Shown here one piece after another: positions 24,106 through 35,606 of a DNA stretch of 64,000 nt (positions are counted from its first letter, which is position 1; each line of letters opens with the position of its first letter). Origin of the DNA: Wurfbainia villosa (lineage: Eukaryota; Streptophyta; Magnoliopsida; Zingiberales; Zingiberaceae). Where the stretch lies: NCBI GenBank assembly GCA_025175895.1, contig CM046006.1, positions 64,500,288 through 64,564,287 on the forward strand, given 5' to 3'. Both the position numbers and the translations under genes were made by a program. Below the pieces are notes generated by a model. The model was not told the origin of the DNA. It saw only the letters and a list, made by a program, of their open reading frames with translations, and searched no databases.

Positions 24106-25392
24106 TGTTAGGACCTTTGTAACGCTAGAGGGGGGGGTGATTAGCGTTTCTTCGTTTCTACAATCAAGTTAGCGGAAGCAATACAAATACAAAACGAATA
24201 CAAATACAAAATAAGAAACCAAACGCTAACACCCAATTTACGTGGTTCGGAGATGACGCTCCTACTCCACGGCAATCCGTAAGGTGGATTAGCCCTAGCC
24301 AAGCTTCACTATCTTCTCCTTTGGATGAACCAAGGTGGAGAAACCTTTCTTACAATGCACTCCTCTTCTTTACAATGATGGATGATGAAGAACAAGAGAA
24401 GAGGAGGTTTTGGATTGCTAAAAACACTTAGAAAACTTGGTGAGCACGAGGATGAAGTTAGGAGTTAGAGCACTAGCCTCACCATGCTCCCCATGACCCC
24501 TTTTATAGAAGAGGGCTGTTTTTCCCGTTGGGCCTCGATCACGATCGGTGATGCATGCCATCGGTCGATCACGCCAGCGGCCAACGCGATCTCGCGGAGA
24601 TTACGTAGCCGCAATCTCCAGCGGCGGTGATCGATCCGATCGATCTCTCCATCGATTGGTGATGGAGTGATCGATCGGCCCGATCACGCAAGCGATCAAG
24701 TGAGACCGTGCATTCGTGGCATTTCTTTCCTTGATCGATCATTGTTTCCCATAGCGATCGGTGATAGTAATCATCGATCGTGACATGCCCAAAATAGCGA
24801 TCGATGGTCGGTTTCACTGACTCACCACCGGCTCGGTAAACTGACGATCGGTGATACATCGTATCGCGATCGATACTCGATTAAGTATGAATAATTCATA
24901 CTTGTTTTTATACCCTAGACCTAGACTCAACCTTCTAGCTCCGTATTAAGCCTTGCGCCTTCAGGATCCCTCCGAGTCCGCGACTTGTTCATCCTTTGCG
25001 CTTTGCTTCCAAGAGCTTCCTTCGGTTTCGTCATGTCTTGGGTTGCCAAATGCTTGGACTTTACGCCGCCAAGACTACAAGCTTGGACTTATGCTGCCAA
25101 GACCTTACTTTGGACTTCCTTTGCCAAGGTTCACTTGGACTTTACGCTGCCAAGACTACAAGCTTGGACTTCCTTTGCCAAGGTTCACTTGGACTTTACG
25201 CTGCCAAGACTACAAGCTTGGTCTTATGCTACCAAGTCCATCCCTTGGACTTTCTTTGCCAAGATCATACTTGGACTTCTCTTTTACCTGTCACTTAAAC
25301 ACATTCGCAATTAGATCACAACACATTGCCTAACTTAAATGATTATCCAAACATCAAAACATATAAATGCTTGGAGCATTGTTGCACCAACA
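24106..25392 (-). repeat. 5' LTR of SIRE-B
   Basis: Bounded by TGTTAGG and CCAACA. TATA box at 24507-24499 on the minus strand. Hairpin II (TTCTCC/GGAGAA with TTTGG/CCAAG) lies at 24314-24342 and hairpin I at 24241-24271. The U3 54-bp duplication lies around 25110-25220. The GATCGATC-type palindrome patch lies at 24540-24880. Confidence 0.93.
24241..24271 (-). other. Conserved LTR hairpin I, SIRE-B 5' LTR
   Basis: Identical to the copy in the 3' LTR: CGTGG/CCACG outside, GGAG/CTCC inside, AGTA opposite GAA between. It lies about 135 nt from the LTR 3' end and about 230 nt after the TATA box, so it would be in the transcript leader. Confidence 0.7.
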
Positions 25393-25709
25393 GGAGGCAG
25401 GTAGGTTGACAATTCTAATCTTTTGCACAAAGAGGGAAGCAAAATGATGAGAAAAAGAAGATATAGACGGGAAAAAGAAAACGGAGACAAAATAATTCTT
25501 CAGTAGCGCGTGGAAGCTATATATGATCAACTAAGCAATCTTACGACTGTGCCGCAAGATCACTAGCTTGCGCCTCACTGCAAGTTCACAGTGATGCCAC
25601 GTGTCACCACGAACTCACAAACCTCACCACGATCGTACGTGCGAACTCAATAAATTGTGTTCTAGTCATCACGAGTTTACAATAGAGGACAACCACTATA
25701 AAAAAATTG

Positions 25710-26285
25710 ATTTTTGGCGACGAACTTTAGCAACGAAAATAATTCGTTGCAAATCTGCAACAAATTTTGCGACGAAATTTATGTTTCGTTGCAAATTTGT
25801 AACGAAATTTCCGACAAAAAAAAATTTGTTGCAAAAATTATAAAAATTCCAACATTTAAATTTCGTTGCAAAATTCGTCGCAAATTGGCGACGAAATTTT
25901 TTTTTCGTCGCCAATTTGTGACGAAAAAATAAATTCGTCGCAAATTTCTACAACGATTTTTTTTCGTTGCAGAATCCTGTAATGAATTCAAAATTCGTTG
26001 CAGAATCTACAATGAAAAAAAATTCGTTGCAGAAATTTACAACGAATTTATTTTTTCGTTGCAGATTCTGCAACGAAAAACAATTGTTGCAGATTCTGCA
26101 ACGAAAAATAATTCGTTGCAGATTTTGCAATGAATTTATTTTCTCATTGCAGATTCTACAACGAATTTATTTTTTCGTTGCAGAATCTGCAACGAATATA
26201 GAATTCATCATCAAATTGGCGACGAATATATGATTCGTCGCCAAATTGGCGATGAAATTAGCGACGAAAAAACATTCGTCGCTAA
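25710..26285. repeat. Left subterminal array of GCGACGAA/GCAACGAA inverted repeats
   Basis: More than twenty copies of TTCGTTGC, TTCGTCGC and their complements, spaced 10-25 bp and frequently paired head-to-head. In CACTA elements the subterminal repeats are bound by the TNPA-type protein during excision. Short open frames on both strands here are by-products of the repeats. Confidence 0.9.
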
Positions 26286-26290
26286 ATTTT

Positions 26291-26430
26291 CCCTAATTAT
26301 CCCGCCGATCCAACTCTCTCCATTTCTTCTTCCCTCTCCCTCTCTTCTTCCCTAATTATCTCGCCGATCCAACTCTCTTCATTTCTTCTTCCCTCTCCCT
26401 CTCTTCTTCCCTAATTATCCCGCCGATCTA
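26291..26430. repeat. 59-bp tandem repeat, pyrimidine-rich, 2.3 copies
   Basis: Units begin CCCTAATTAT(C)CCGCCGAT at 26291, 26350 and 26409 and continue with TTCTTCCCTCTCC-type pyrimidine runs. It sits where the transposase transcript 5' leader would be. Confidence 0.85.
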
Positions 26431-26469
26431 ACTCCTCCCGTCACTAGCCCGTCGGTAAGTCTCCCTCTT

Positions 26470-26770
26470 CTTCCTCTCCTTTCGCGTCGCCGAGTCGCAC
26501 GGGCGCTGCCGGCGCCGCCCGCATCGCGGGCGGCTGCCGCCGCTGCCGCGAGCTCGCGCGACGATCTTACTGCGCGCAAAGTCGCGTCAGACCATACCGC
26601 GAGCACGCGACGGCATCGACCGCCGTGAGCTCATGGCCGGCACGTGGTGGAGGCAGCTAGGTGCTGCCGCGCGTACACGCGGCAGGTTTTTACCGCGAGA
26701 TTACGCGGCGACAGTTTCTCGCCGCGAGATCGCGCGTGAGCGGACCAAGCTCGCGGCAGCGGTAGCTGTC
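26470..26770 (+). other. GC-rich island in the CACTA 5' region
   Basis: Strongly GC- and CpG-rich (GCCGCGAGATCGCGCG type words) inside an AT-rich transposon. It may be the noncoding first exon/promoter region of the transposase gene or a captured host fragment. No protein similarity was recognised in any frame. Confidence 0.5.
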
Positions 26771-27195
26771 CCAATTATAATACTGTGTCGTAATCTAAAT
26801 ATAATATTTTGTTTAATAGGTTGTCCTACTTTGAAGGTGTTTGTCAAGGTGTTCATCTAGCCGTGAGCTCATCCCCACGTTGTTTCCTTCCGGACAGGTT
26901 CGTGTAAAAATATTGTTTATAACATTATTTACAGTATTATGAATTCTGTTATAATTTTCAATCGTAATGTTTGATTTTAAGTAATTTAATTACTATTAGT
27001 AGATCATAATTTGTTCGAAATAATGATATTATAATTTGCAATTAAATATCACACAAAATCATATTTAGTATTAGAAAAATTTAATTAATGTTGAGTATAA
27101 ATTTATGATTAGATTGATATATATATATACGGATGGAGTTAATTTGGAAGAAATGAAAATTAATCGTTGTTGATATAATTTCGAATACAGGATCG

Positions 27196-30100
27196 ATGGA
27201 GAGAAAATGCAGTTGGATGTATAAAAAGAATTTATCAGAACGTCATGGTTTAACCGATGAATTTATAATTGGGTTGGAACAATTTTTTAGATTTGCTACT
27301 AATAATGTTGAGTTTATGGATGGGAATAAGTTAAGGTGTCCGTGCAAAAATATCATAATGGTAAATTTTTCCAATGTGATAAAGTTCGAGAACATCTTTG
27401 TAGATTTTGTTTTACACCAAATTATTATAATTGAACTTGTCATGGTGAACCGTTTATATCCGATGAAGAGGTTGGACGAAACATACAAAGGACCGTTAGC
27501 GGAGAGCAAGTATATTACGATCAATGCAATCCGTACCAGAGGATGATAGTTGATGCAGTTAGTCATAATTTGGATACCGAACCAAACGCCACAAGTGCTA
27601 GTTATCCTCAAGCATTTGAACACATGTATAATAATTATTCAACACCGTTGAAGGAGGTAGAAATTACTGGTGGTAATGAAAATGTGCACAATGAGCCATA
27701 TATAAAATTTCAAGAAGTATTGAGAGCTGCAGATGAACCCGTGTAGTCCGATTGTGACAGTCACACAAAATTATCTCTCACCGCAAGATTGTTGAATGTT
27801 AAAGCTGAGCATAATGTGTCAGAAGAATATTTTAATGATTTTATTCAAGTTATTGGAGAAGTATTGCCGCATGATCACATAATGTCGAATGATTTTTACA
27901 GTATGAAAAAACTTGTGAAAGATTTGGGTCTTCCGGTGCAAAGAATTGATGTTTGCAGAAATGGTTGCATGCTATATTGGGGAGATAATGCAGATTTAGA
28001 GACTTGCAAATTTTGTAGTCAATGCAGGTACAAGAGTACCACGAGATCAAATCGTAATAAGCGATTAAAATCATTCAGACAAATGTTCTATTTGCCTTTA
28101 ACTCCTAGATTGTAAAGGCTTTATGCTTCAAAGGTGACTGATGAACACATGACTTGACATGCAAATCATGAAACAGAGAATGAGCTAATGTGTCATCCAT
28201 CTGATGCAGAGGCGTGGAAAAATTTTGATCGAACATATCCTGAGTTTGCAAATGAGATCCGAAACATTAGGTTGGGTCTATGTGCTGATGGATTTGCTCC
28301 GTTTGGCAAATCAGGAAGAACGTATTCTTGCTGGCCAATTATTGTAACTCCGTACAATCTTCCTTCTGGTATGGTATGAAAACACTTTATATGTTTTTAA
28401 CATTGATTGTGCCTGACCCTCATAATCCAAAGAAGTTAATAGATGTTTACATGCAACCGTTGATTGCCGAGTTGATCCAACTATGGGACATGGGTGTTTC
28501 CACGTATGATGTCCATACTAATCAGTTGTTCACTATGAGAGCTGCACTTCTTTGGACCATAAATGATTTTCCTACTTATGGGATGTTATCGGGCTAGAGT
28601 ACTGTGGAGATTTTAGGATGTCCAATATGTATGGAGAGATCAAAGTCATTCAGATTGAAACACGAAAAGAAACCGAGTTATTTTGATTGTCATAGACAAT
28701 TTTTACCTCCAAATCATAAATTCAGAAGAAATAAAGAAGAATTTACTAATAATAGAATTGAAAGAACACCTCCACTAATCAGATTCACGGGTCAAAGTCT
28801 ATGACAAAGAGTGCTTAACTTTCCATCTGTTATTGAAGACCCCAATGTCACAACATATGACTATGAAATTACGCATAAATGGACAAAACGGAGTATCTTT
28901 TGGGATTTACCGTATTGGCAGAATAATTTGATTCGTCACAATCTTGATTTAATGCATATTGAGAAGAATGTTTTTGAAAATCTGATAAATACGGTGATGG
29001 ATATAACTGGAAAAATAAAAGACAATCTGAATGCAAGAAAAGATTTGCGTCTCATATGTAACCGACCTACCCTTGATGTTGATGCAAATAGTAGGGGACC
29101 AAAACCGAAAGCAATTTATATATTGAATAAGGATCAGAAACGGATTGTTTGTGAATGGTTGAAATCGTTGAAATTTCCCGATGGTTATGTCTCAAATATT
29201 GGTAGATGCGTTGATTTGAAGGAATGCAAATTTATAGGTTTTAAAAGTCATGACTGTCATATATTCATGGAAAGATTAATTCCTATTGCTTTGAAGGAAC
29301 TGTTATCAAATTTTGTCTGGGGTGCAATTACGGAATTAAGTATTTTCTTTCATAATATTTGTTCGACAGTACTGAGTCATTCACACATGAAGACATTAGA
29401 GAGAGACATTCCGATTATTATGTGTAACTTAAAAAGGATATTCCCACCGGCATTTTTTGATTTAATGGAACATATTTTGGTTCACTTGCCATATGAGGCT
29501 AAAGTTGGAGGTCCTGTTCAATTTCGATGGATGTATCCGTTTGAAAGGTGATTTTTTTTTTAACTTTTTTCTCGTTGTTATATCATTTGGTCAAATCTAG
29601 TCTAATTTATTTGCTAATAAATTTTATTGTATTACTTTTAGATTCCTCTATCACTTGAAAAAAAAAAGTGAAAAATAAAGCTCATGTTGAAGCTTCTATA
29701 GTTAATGCTTATATTGTGGAGGAAGTTACAACTTTTGCATCATATTACTTTGAACCTCACGTTCAATGCAAGAGTCGGAAAGCAGGAAGAAACGATGAGG
29801 GTCCCGTTGATCCAAATTTGAGGGCATTCTCAATTTTTAATTACCTTGGTCGACTAAGTGGATCTTGTACAAGTAGATACTTAACTGGTCCCGAGTGGCG
29901 AGCAGCCCATACATATATTTTATTAAACTATCCAGAAGTAACGTCGTATTTCGAGTAAGTATATAGTAGTTATATTAAACATTTTGTATATCATAAAATA
30001 TTGTTCATGTTTTATTTAATTATATTGTAGGATTTTTTAAACTCTATATTCGGAGCTTCCGGAGCATGAGTTTAATAATTTCTGTGATGAATAATTTGCA

Positions 30101-30942
30101 CAATGGTTCAAAAATTATGTAAGTAGTATATGATATTAAATTTGATAAATCTTATCTGATGACACATATTGATTTTACTTTAGGTTCATGATAATCACTG
30201 CCACATTGAGCAAGACCTAATAAACAATCTGTCATGGGGTCCAAATTCAATGGTTAAAACTTGGCCCGCATATTTTATAAATGGATATATTTTTCATACT
30301 CAAGCTTATGGAACTGGAAAAACTACAATGAATAGCGGAGTTTGTGTTCAGTCATCTATTGATGGAGGTGCAAGGAATGAATTTTACGGTTTGCTAGATG
30401 AAATTTTAGAGGTAGCGTATCCATGCTCAGATTTGCGAGTTATTTTATTTATGTGTTGTTGGTTTGACCCTATCAAAGGCATGAGGATGCATCCACAGTT
30501 TAATTTGGTTGAAATTAACTATAAAAAAATATATAAGAGGTACGAACCATTTGTATTAGCACAGTAAGCGATTCAAGTATTTTATGCTTCATATCCTATT
30601 ATGAGACGAGACAAAAGTGTTTGGTGGACAGTTTGTAAAACCAAAGCACGTAATAAAATTGAGGAACATTGGGAGGACATAGCCTATCAACAAGATGAAG
30701 TTGTCAATACATTTCATATCGAAGAGTATAATATTTCAACGTTACGAGATCTCAGTGACATTGTAATAGACGTTGATGCAAGTGAACTGAATGAGTATGA
30801 AGATGAAGATTTCAATGATGAGGATGAGGATGTGGATGAGGATGACGATGACGATGAGGATGAGGATGACGATGACGATGACGATGATGATGACGATGAC
30901 AATGACGATGACGATGACGATCACGATGATGATGATGATTAG
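27196..30942 (+). pseudogene. TNP2-type CACTA transposase, inactivated
   Basis: This is the TNPD-like enzyme that cuts CACTA ends. 27196-27540 encodes the N-terminal transposase-associated domain (WMYKKNLSERHGLTDEFI, GNKLRCPCKN). From about 27950 to 29550 the TNP2 core follows (DNADLETCKFC, LGLCADGFAPFG, WPIIVTPYNLP, HNLDLMHIEKNVFENL, PDGYVSNIGRCVD, SHDCHIFMERLIPI). Then a DUF4218-like part (29641-29957; YFEPHVQCKSRK, LGRLSGSCTSRYL) and a DUF4216-like part (30183-30567; NSGVCVQSS, LRVILFMCCWFDP) follow, each after a short intron. The end is an Asp-rich tail. Stops interrupt the core at about 27745, 28113, 28156, 28377, 28595 and 28802. Several sit where family members have Trp or Gln, fitting C-to-T decay. 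Confidence 0.9.
30790..30942 (+). repeat. GAY-type trinucleotide tract encoding poly-Asp/Glu
   Basis: A run of GAT/GAC/GAG codons gives a roughly 45-residue acidic tail to the transposase reading frame. The reverse-strand and shifted frames here (poly-Ser, poly-Ile/Val, poly-Met/Thr) are artefacts. Confidence 0.9.
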
Positions 30943-33756
30943 ACGCATTATCAGGCCGAAAATTTTATTGCAGACTTTGATTTCTAATTATTGGTAATTT
31001 ACCTTTTAATTTATTGAATACCAATTATGTTTTAATTTACTATGTTATTCGAAAATCTATATATTTGATATGCCAATGAACTTTTTTTTATTTAGGGTCA
31101 TCCAGTTGCTATGAATATGGTAATATTTTCATATTTTTCCTATTAATAATTCGATATGCAACTGCATTTTTTTTCTGTAATATTCTTCTAATAATCATAA
31201 TTGTTAGTTTCGACGTAGCGGTCATAGACGTAGTAGTGATGGAAGATCACAGTCTTCCTCCCTTGGCACGCATTCTGATGCTCTTGCAGGAAATGTGCCC
31301 TCCACCTCTTCCCCAGTTGCAGGATCCTCTGATTCTCAACATATACCTGCTAATGTTTCTTCCCCGGTACAACAAACACTCGTGGAGAGGGAAGATACGA
31401 GAGAGTTTATATCTCCGCGAGGAGATTCATAAGTATTCAAGTTTTATAATATCTATATTAAAATTTTAATACAATATATTTTTTTAAAGTATATAACGGA
31501 GTTTGTTTTTGGTTTATGTTAGATTTACAAATTCTGTACGTGTTATTCACGAGGTGAATAAAATAGTGAATAACCATTGGGTCAACGCTTCTATGACTTG
31601 TACAAGCACGCCGGAAGAAATTAAAGTTCTGTGGTGGAATGAGTTCAAGGTAACTTATTCCAATCATTTAGTATATGAAATTGTAGTTAATATAATCAAT
31701 TTTTATTTTCCTCTACTGCAACGGGTATTTATTTGGGAGGAGATTGAAACACTAGAGATTAGGAGGATTTTTAAGAAAAAATATGGTGATCATATTAGAA
31801 ACATACTAAATCATGCAAAAACTAGAAATAAGAAACCGCACTGTATAATTGAGGAGAATTGGAATAAAATTGTTGCACATTGGGGATCTGATGAAAGTAA
31901 GCGGAAGAGTGAAAAGAATAAGAAAAATCAGAATTGTAACTCCTGGCTATGTCCGCCGGAGGATCCATAAATATCGATGAGCATAGACATCGATTGGTGA
32001 GTACTTTCAATTTATGATTTTATAATCTAATACTCACTAATTTATAAATATTAACTGTTTAATTTGTTTAGGCCAAGGAGACGGGAACAAAGCCATTATT
32101 TATTGACACTTTCACCCGTACATTCCAAAAAAAGGATAAAACATGGAGTGATGAAAGAGCTAGAACAATAAAGGCGTGTAATTATAAAAATTTAATTTCT
32201 TATGTTAATATTTAATTTTTTTTTCTTTCACAATAGGAGAAATACGATGAACTTTCACAAAGAAATTCGGGAGCAAGTGATGATGGAGTCGAATCGGAGC
32301 CATCTGTTAGCAATATAAATTTATGGCTTGAAGCATCTGGAGGATCGAAAAGTGGAAGAATACTTGGACTCGGCTCTTTGAGCCGATCCTATAGAGTCCC
32401 TGGTGCTTCTTCTTCATCCTCTCCAGCATCAAAAGCCCAAGTTATTCAATTAACCGAAGAGGTTAATCATTTGAGAGACTTACTAGCGCAGAAGGAAACT
32501 GAATCAAGACAGAACACTTAGAAAGTTCAAGACTTACATGAAAAGATGAACGAAGTTCAAAGGCAACAAATGTTTATTATGCAACATCTTCAGTTACCGT
32601 CTAGCTCAAATCAACTTCCTCCTTCTAGCTCTGCTCCTCCTCCGCCTGATCCCTGTCATGGAGAAAATGATGATGTATTTTTTGATGGCGATGGGGATAT
32701 GTACATATTGGTTGTACATATGTACAGCCAGCATGCAATCATGCAAGATGGTGCATGATACTAAAGCATGTAAATCCAACTACAAATATCCATCCGAATA
32801 ATATGCAAAGTCAATAAGTGCATATAACTGATCCAAGCAACCATGATCCAAATAACACAGGGAAGATATAATCATACTGATCAAATGCATGTAGCAAATA
32901 GGCACTAAGCATACTAGGCATATAAACATGAAAAGTATTGCATGCTATTCTAACTAACATATCAACTTGACTATATCTAAAAGATAAGTCAAAGTACCCG
33001 CCTGAATATATACCCGCAAGAATGAACCAAATCGTCACGACTGGGGACCTGCCTCGTGACCGAAACCTGCATAAGCATGACTATAGTCAAGCACAAAAAT
33101 ACAATTCACCGACAAATCGAATAACAAATCGATTTCCTTCATATCCCAATTAACCCAAACTATTTCCAATTTTCCTTATCCACAAACAATCCATACAATT
33201 AATTTAGCCCAAATCCCATATACTCCGAATACCATACCGATCAACCGAATAACACCTAATCAGCCCAAATCGACCAATCAAGCTCACCCGCCTAAGAATT
33301 CCATCCACAACCAATCCTTCCTCAAACACGATCCAACACTTGATCCCACAACTTGGCACCTACAATCCACTTACAACCCTTCACCAACCAATCAGATTTA
33401 CAACCACATCGACACCCAATAAAACCTCACCACCCTCTCCACCTGTTAAAACCCTAAATCACCGATCAAACTGAGTGAAGGAAAATCTCACCTTAAACCT
33501 AAATCCCGTCCAAACCAAGGGAGAGGAGCAGAGCTTACCAGCCGTTGGAAATCTTACCGGCAGTATCCTTCCCAAATCTTTGTTCACCGAAATTCCTCTT
33601 GCTGCCCTAGCACCCCACACGAAGCCACCGTGACCCCCCCCTATATCCGGCGGTGGAAAGAGCTGCAGCCGCGACAGTGGAAGAGGAGCCGGCGGAGGAT
33701 GTCGCGAATGGGGGGCAGCGTGTGCGTCTCTGCGAGCAGCGGCGACCTGGTCGTAA

Positions 33757-34215
33757 CCTTGATCACTTGGTTACCAGGATTCATAAACTTGGAGGTCTAG
33801 AGTTCAACTCGGGAAGGCAAAACCCACTTCCGGGGTGGGAAGAGTGAGTAACGACGTCGCCTCGCCAACATGGCCGCCGACCAACAGGGTCGACGAATTC
33901 CGCCAACCAGGCCCGGCCGCTAATAAAAAGGCGCTTTTTATTGGGACGATCGGTCTGTGGCTGGATTGTCGCCGATCGTCGCTATCGACTCGCGACTTAT
34001 CGTCAACGATCGCGCTCGCCGTCTGGCCGTTACCACCGATTCACCGAGATTTTTTCTTCCCAGATTCGACTCAGACTCCAGTTAAGCACTAAAGTTTATG
34101 AATCTCGCAACCGCGATCCTTGATCACTTGGTTACCAGGATTCATAAACTTTAGTACTTAGCCTGGAGGTCTAGAGTTCGAATCCTGGGGAAGGCAAAAA
34201 TCCACTTCCAGGGGT
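33757..34215 (+). repeat. Duplicated module with tRNA B-box-like sequence
   Basis: A 30-bp segment (GATCACTTGGTTACCAGG then ATTCATAAACTT) and the following GGAGGTCTAGAGTTC occur at about 33759-33809 and again at 34121-34178. The second copy continues AGTTCGAATCC, ten of eleven bases of a tRNA internal B box. No convincing A box or cloverleaf was found, so a tRNA-derived SINE remnant is only a possibility. Confidence 0.4.
33922..33942. other. Perfect 9-bp inverted repeat (hairpin)
   Basis: AATAAAAAG and CTTTTTATT separated by GCG. In one direction the U-run after the stem looks like a short Pol III-type stop, but no gene was found to go with it. Confidence 0.5.
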
Positions 34216-34240
34216 GGGAAGTCCAGGTGAGTAACGACGG

Positions 34241-34345
34241 GCCAACAGGGGCGACGGTCGTTGACCAATAGGGGTCACCGAATTCCGCCAACAGGGGCGA
34301 CGGTCGGCGACCAATAGGGGTCGCCGAATTCCGCCAACAGGGGCC
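34241..34345. repeat. 46-bp tandem repeat, 2.3 copies
   Basis: Units starting GCCAACAGGGGCGACGGTCG at 34241, 34287 and 34333, including GACCAATAGGGGTC(A/G)CCGAATTCC. A related, less regular version lies at about 33870-33915. Confidence 0.85.
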
Positions 34346-34639
34346 CGATCGTTACAGATGGTGATGATGTTGGTTATCTTTGACTGTATTTGTGAAAGTT
34401 TATTTGTTAGCTTCTTGACTTATGACATATGCCATATTTATATTTTTATAAGTTTGTTGTATTTAACTGTTGCCTGATGATAATGGTACGGTAGACCTTT
34501 GGATGTATTTGTTATCTGTATAAATTGGTTTGATGTCCATATTATTGTTTGTTGTATAATTGTGTTAATATTGTTGTGTGTTTGTTGTAAAACAGTGAAA
34601 AAAAATTAATTTCAAATATATATTTTTTATTTTTCTCCA

Positions 34640-35606
34640 GATTTGCAACGAAATTACAATTTTCGTTGCAAATTTATATGTATCAGTCGACTGATGTAGA
34701 CATTCACTCGACTGATAAAATTTTTTTGGCCATCACCGATCGATGTATCGTGAAAGTTACGTAACGCTCAGAGGCGATCGACCACCAACTATCGAATCGG
34801 CAATGATCGATGGATATGATCAGTCGACTGCCATACTGTAGCAACTCACAGAACGTCTGGTAGCCGACTGGTCAGTCCGACTGGTCGCACTATCAGTCGA
34901 CTGATAAATACATCAGTCGACTGATAGTGCAATTTTTTGCGACGAATTATTATTTTCGTCGCCAAATTTGCAACGAAAAAAATTCGTCGCCAAATTTAAT
35001 TTTATTTGTTAATTCCGTTCATCAGAATTTGGCGACGAATATTTTTTTTCGTCGCAAATTTGGCGACGAAAATAATATTTCGTCGCCAAATTTGTGACGA
35101 AAAAAATATTCGTCGCCAAATTCTCATTATATTGGCCGGAGATGAATGCGAGAGTTTTGCGACGAATAAAGATTTCATCGCATATTTGGCGACGAAAAAA
35201 TTTATTCGTCGCTAATTTGGCGTCGAAAGTATAATTCGTCGTCGAATTCGGCGACAAAAATAATTATTCGTCTCCGAATTCGGCGACGAAAATAATTATT
35301 CGTCGCCGAATTCGGCGACGAAAAGTATTATTTGTCGCAAAAATTTGCGACGAATCTTCTTTTCGTCGTCAAATTGGCGACGAAACATTTATTCATTGCC
35401 AAATTTGGCGACGAATTTTGCAACGAAAAAATTATTTGTTGTAAATTGGCGACGAAATTTATTTTTTCGCTGCAGAATTTAGCGACGAATTATTTGCAAC
35501 GAAAATTTTTTCGTTGCAAAATTCATTGCAAAAAAAATTTGCAACGAATTTTTTTTACAAATTTCGTTGCAAAATTCGTCGCCAAAAATGAATTTTTTTT
35601 GTAGTG
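34640..35606. repeat. Right subterminal region of the CACTA element
   Basis: 34930-35606 is packed with GGCGACGAA/TTCGTCGCC and GCAACGAA repeats mirroring the left end. 34678-34925 is a separate patch of CAGTCGACTG palindromes and GATCGATG words (see findings) placed between the TNPA-like gene end and the array. The right terminal inverted repeat closes at 35606. Confidence 0.88.

Larger units (their letters stand above)
17066..25397 (-). mobile_element. Complete SIRE-like Ty1-copia retrotransposon (element SIRE-B)
   Basis: A minus-strand element flanked by the identical 5-bp duplication GGAGG (17066-17070 and 25393-25397). The 5' LTR is at 24106-25392 and the 3' LTR at 17071-18338. Gag, protease, integrase, RT and RNase H follow in copia order. 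Its pol retains a 665-codon open block and an intact YVDD box, so it is better preserved than SIRE-A. The LTRs are close to identical apart from small indels in the GATCGATC-rich part. Confidence 0.95.
32693..34356. mobile_element. Unclassified 1.66-kb insertion in the TNPA-like gene
   Basis: Comparison with the diverged copy near 46070-46100, where the frame runs uninterrupted to its stop, shows this block is extra. It is flanked by GATGGCGAT (32684-32692) and GATGGTGAT (34357-34365), a possible 9-bp target duplication with one mismatch, though the local sequence is GAT-rich. No obvious terminal inverted repeats. The left half (32700-33480) is AT-rich and the right half GC-rich with duplicated modules. 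A 9-bp duplication would suit a Mutator-like element. Confidence 0.5.
31209..34383 (+). pseudogene. TNPA-like second CACTA gene (plant transposase En/Spm family), interrupted
   Basis: This probably encoded the protein that binds the subterminal repeats. Exon-like segments on the plus strand: 31209-31432 (Ser-rich, FRRSGHRRRSSDGRSQ), about 31523-31649 (VNKIVNNHWV, WWNEFK), 31715-31970 (IRRIFKKKYGDHIRN, IIEENWNKI), 32072-32170 (GTKPLFIDTFTRTF) and 32238-32692 (NLWLEASGG, LGLGSLSRSYRVPG, then a coiled-coil-like stretch and a Pro/Ser-rich end). The tail DGD is split by the insertion at 32693-34356, and the frame ends VGYL at 34383. A stop at 32519 lies in the coiled coil. The same exon series recurs, diverged, at 44600-46105. 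Confidence 0.8.
25694..35606 (+). mobile_element. CACTA (En/Spm) DNA transposon, nearly full length but decayed
   Basis: The left end starts CACTATAAAAAAATTGAT and the right end is the complement of CACTACAAAAAAAATTCAT, both continuing into TTTTTGGCGACGAA, so the terminal inverted repeats are about 30 bp. The 3-bp flanks are AAC and AAA, one mismatch from a perfect target duplication. Inside, on the plus strand, are dense subterminal arrays at both ends, a TNP2-type transposase gene and a second TNPA-like gene, the usual CACTA arrangement. A 1.66-kb insertion and many stops show it is no longer autonomous. Confidence 0.93.

Noticed and set aside
25601..26233. Many small frames on both strands (and at 35006-35604)
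   Set aside because: By-products of the CACTA subterminal GCGACGAA repeats.
27243..27623. Antisense frame over the transposase N-terminus
   Set aside because: The plus strand carries the recognisable transposase-associated domain.
30714..30997. Poly-Ser, poly-Ile/Val and poly-Met/Thr frames
   Set aside because: Other readings of the poly-Asp codon tract of the transposase pseudogene.
34121..34200. Possible tRNA gene or SINE from a B-box-like AGTTCGAATCC
   Set aside because: No A box at proper distance and no cloverleaf, so only listed as a repeat module.
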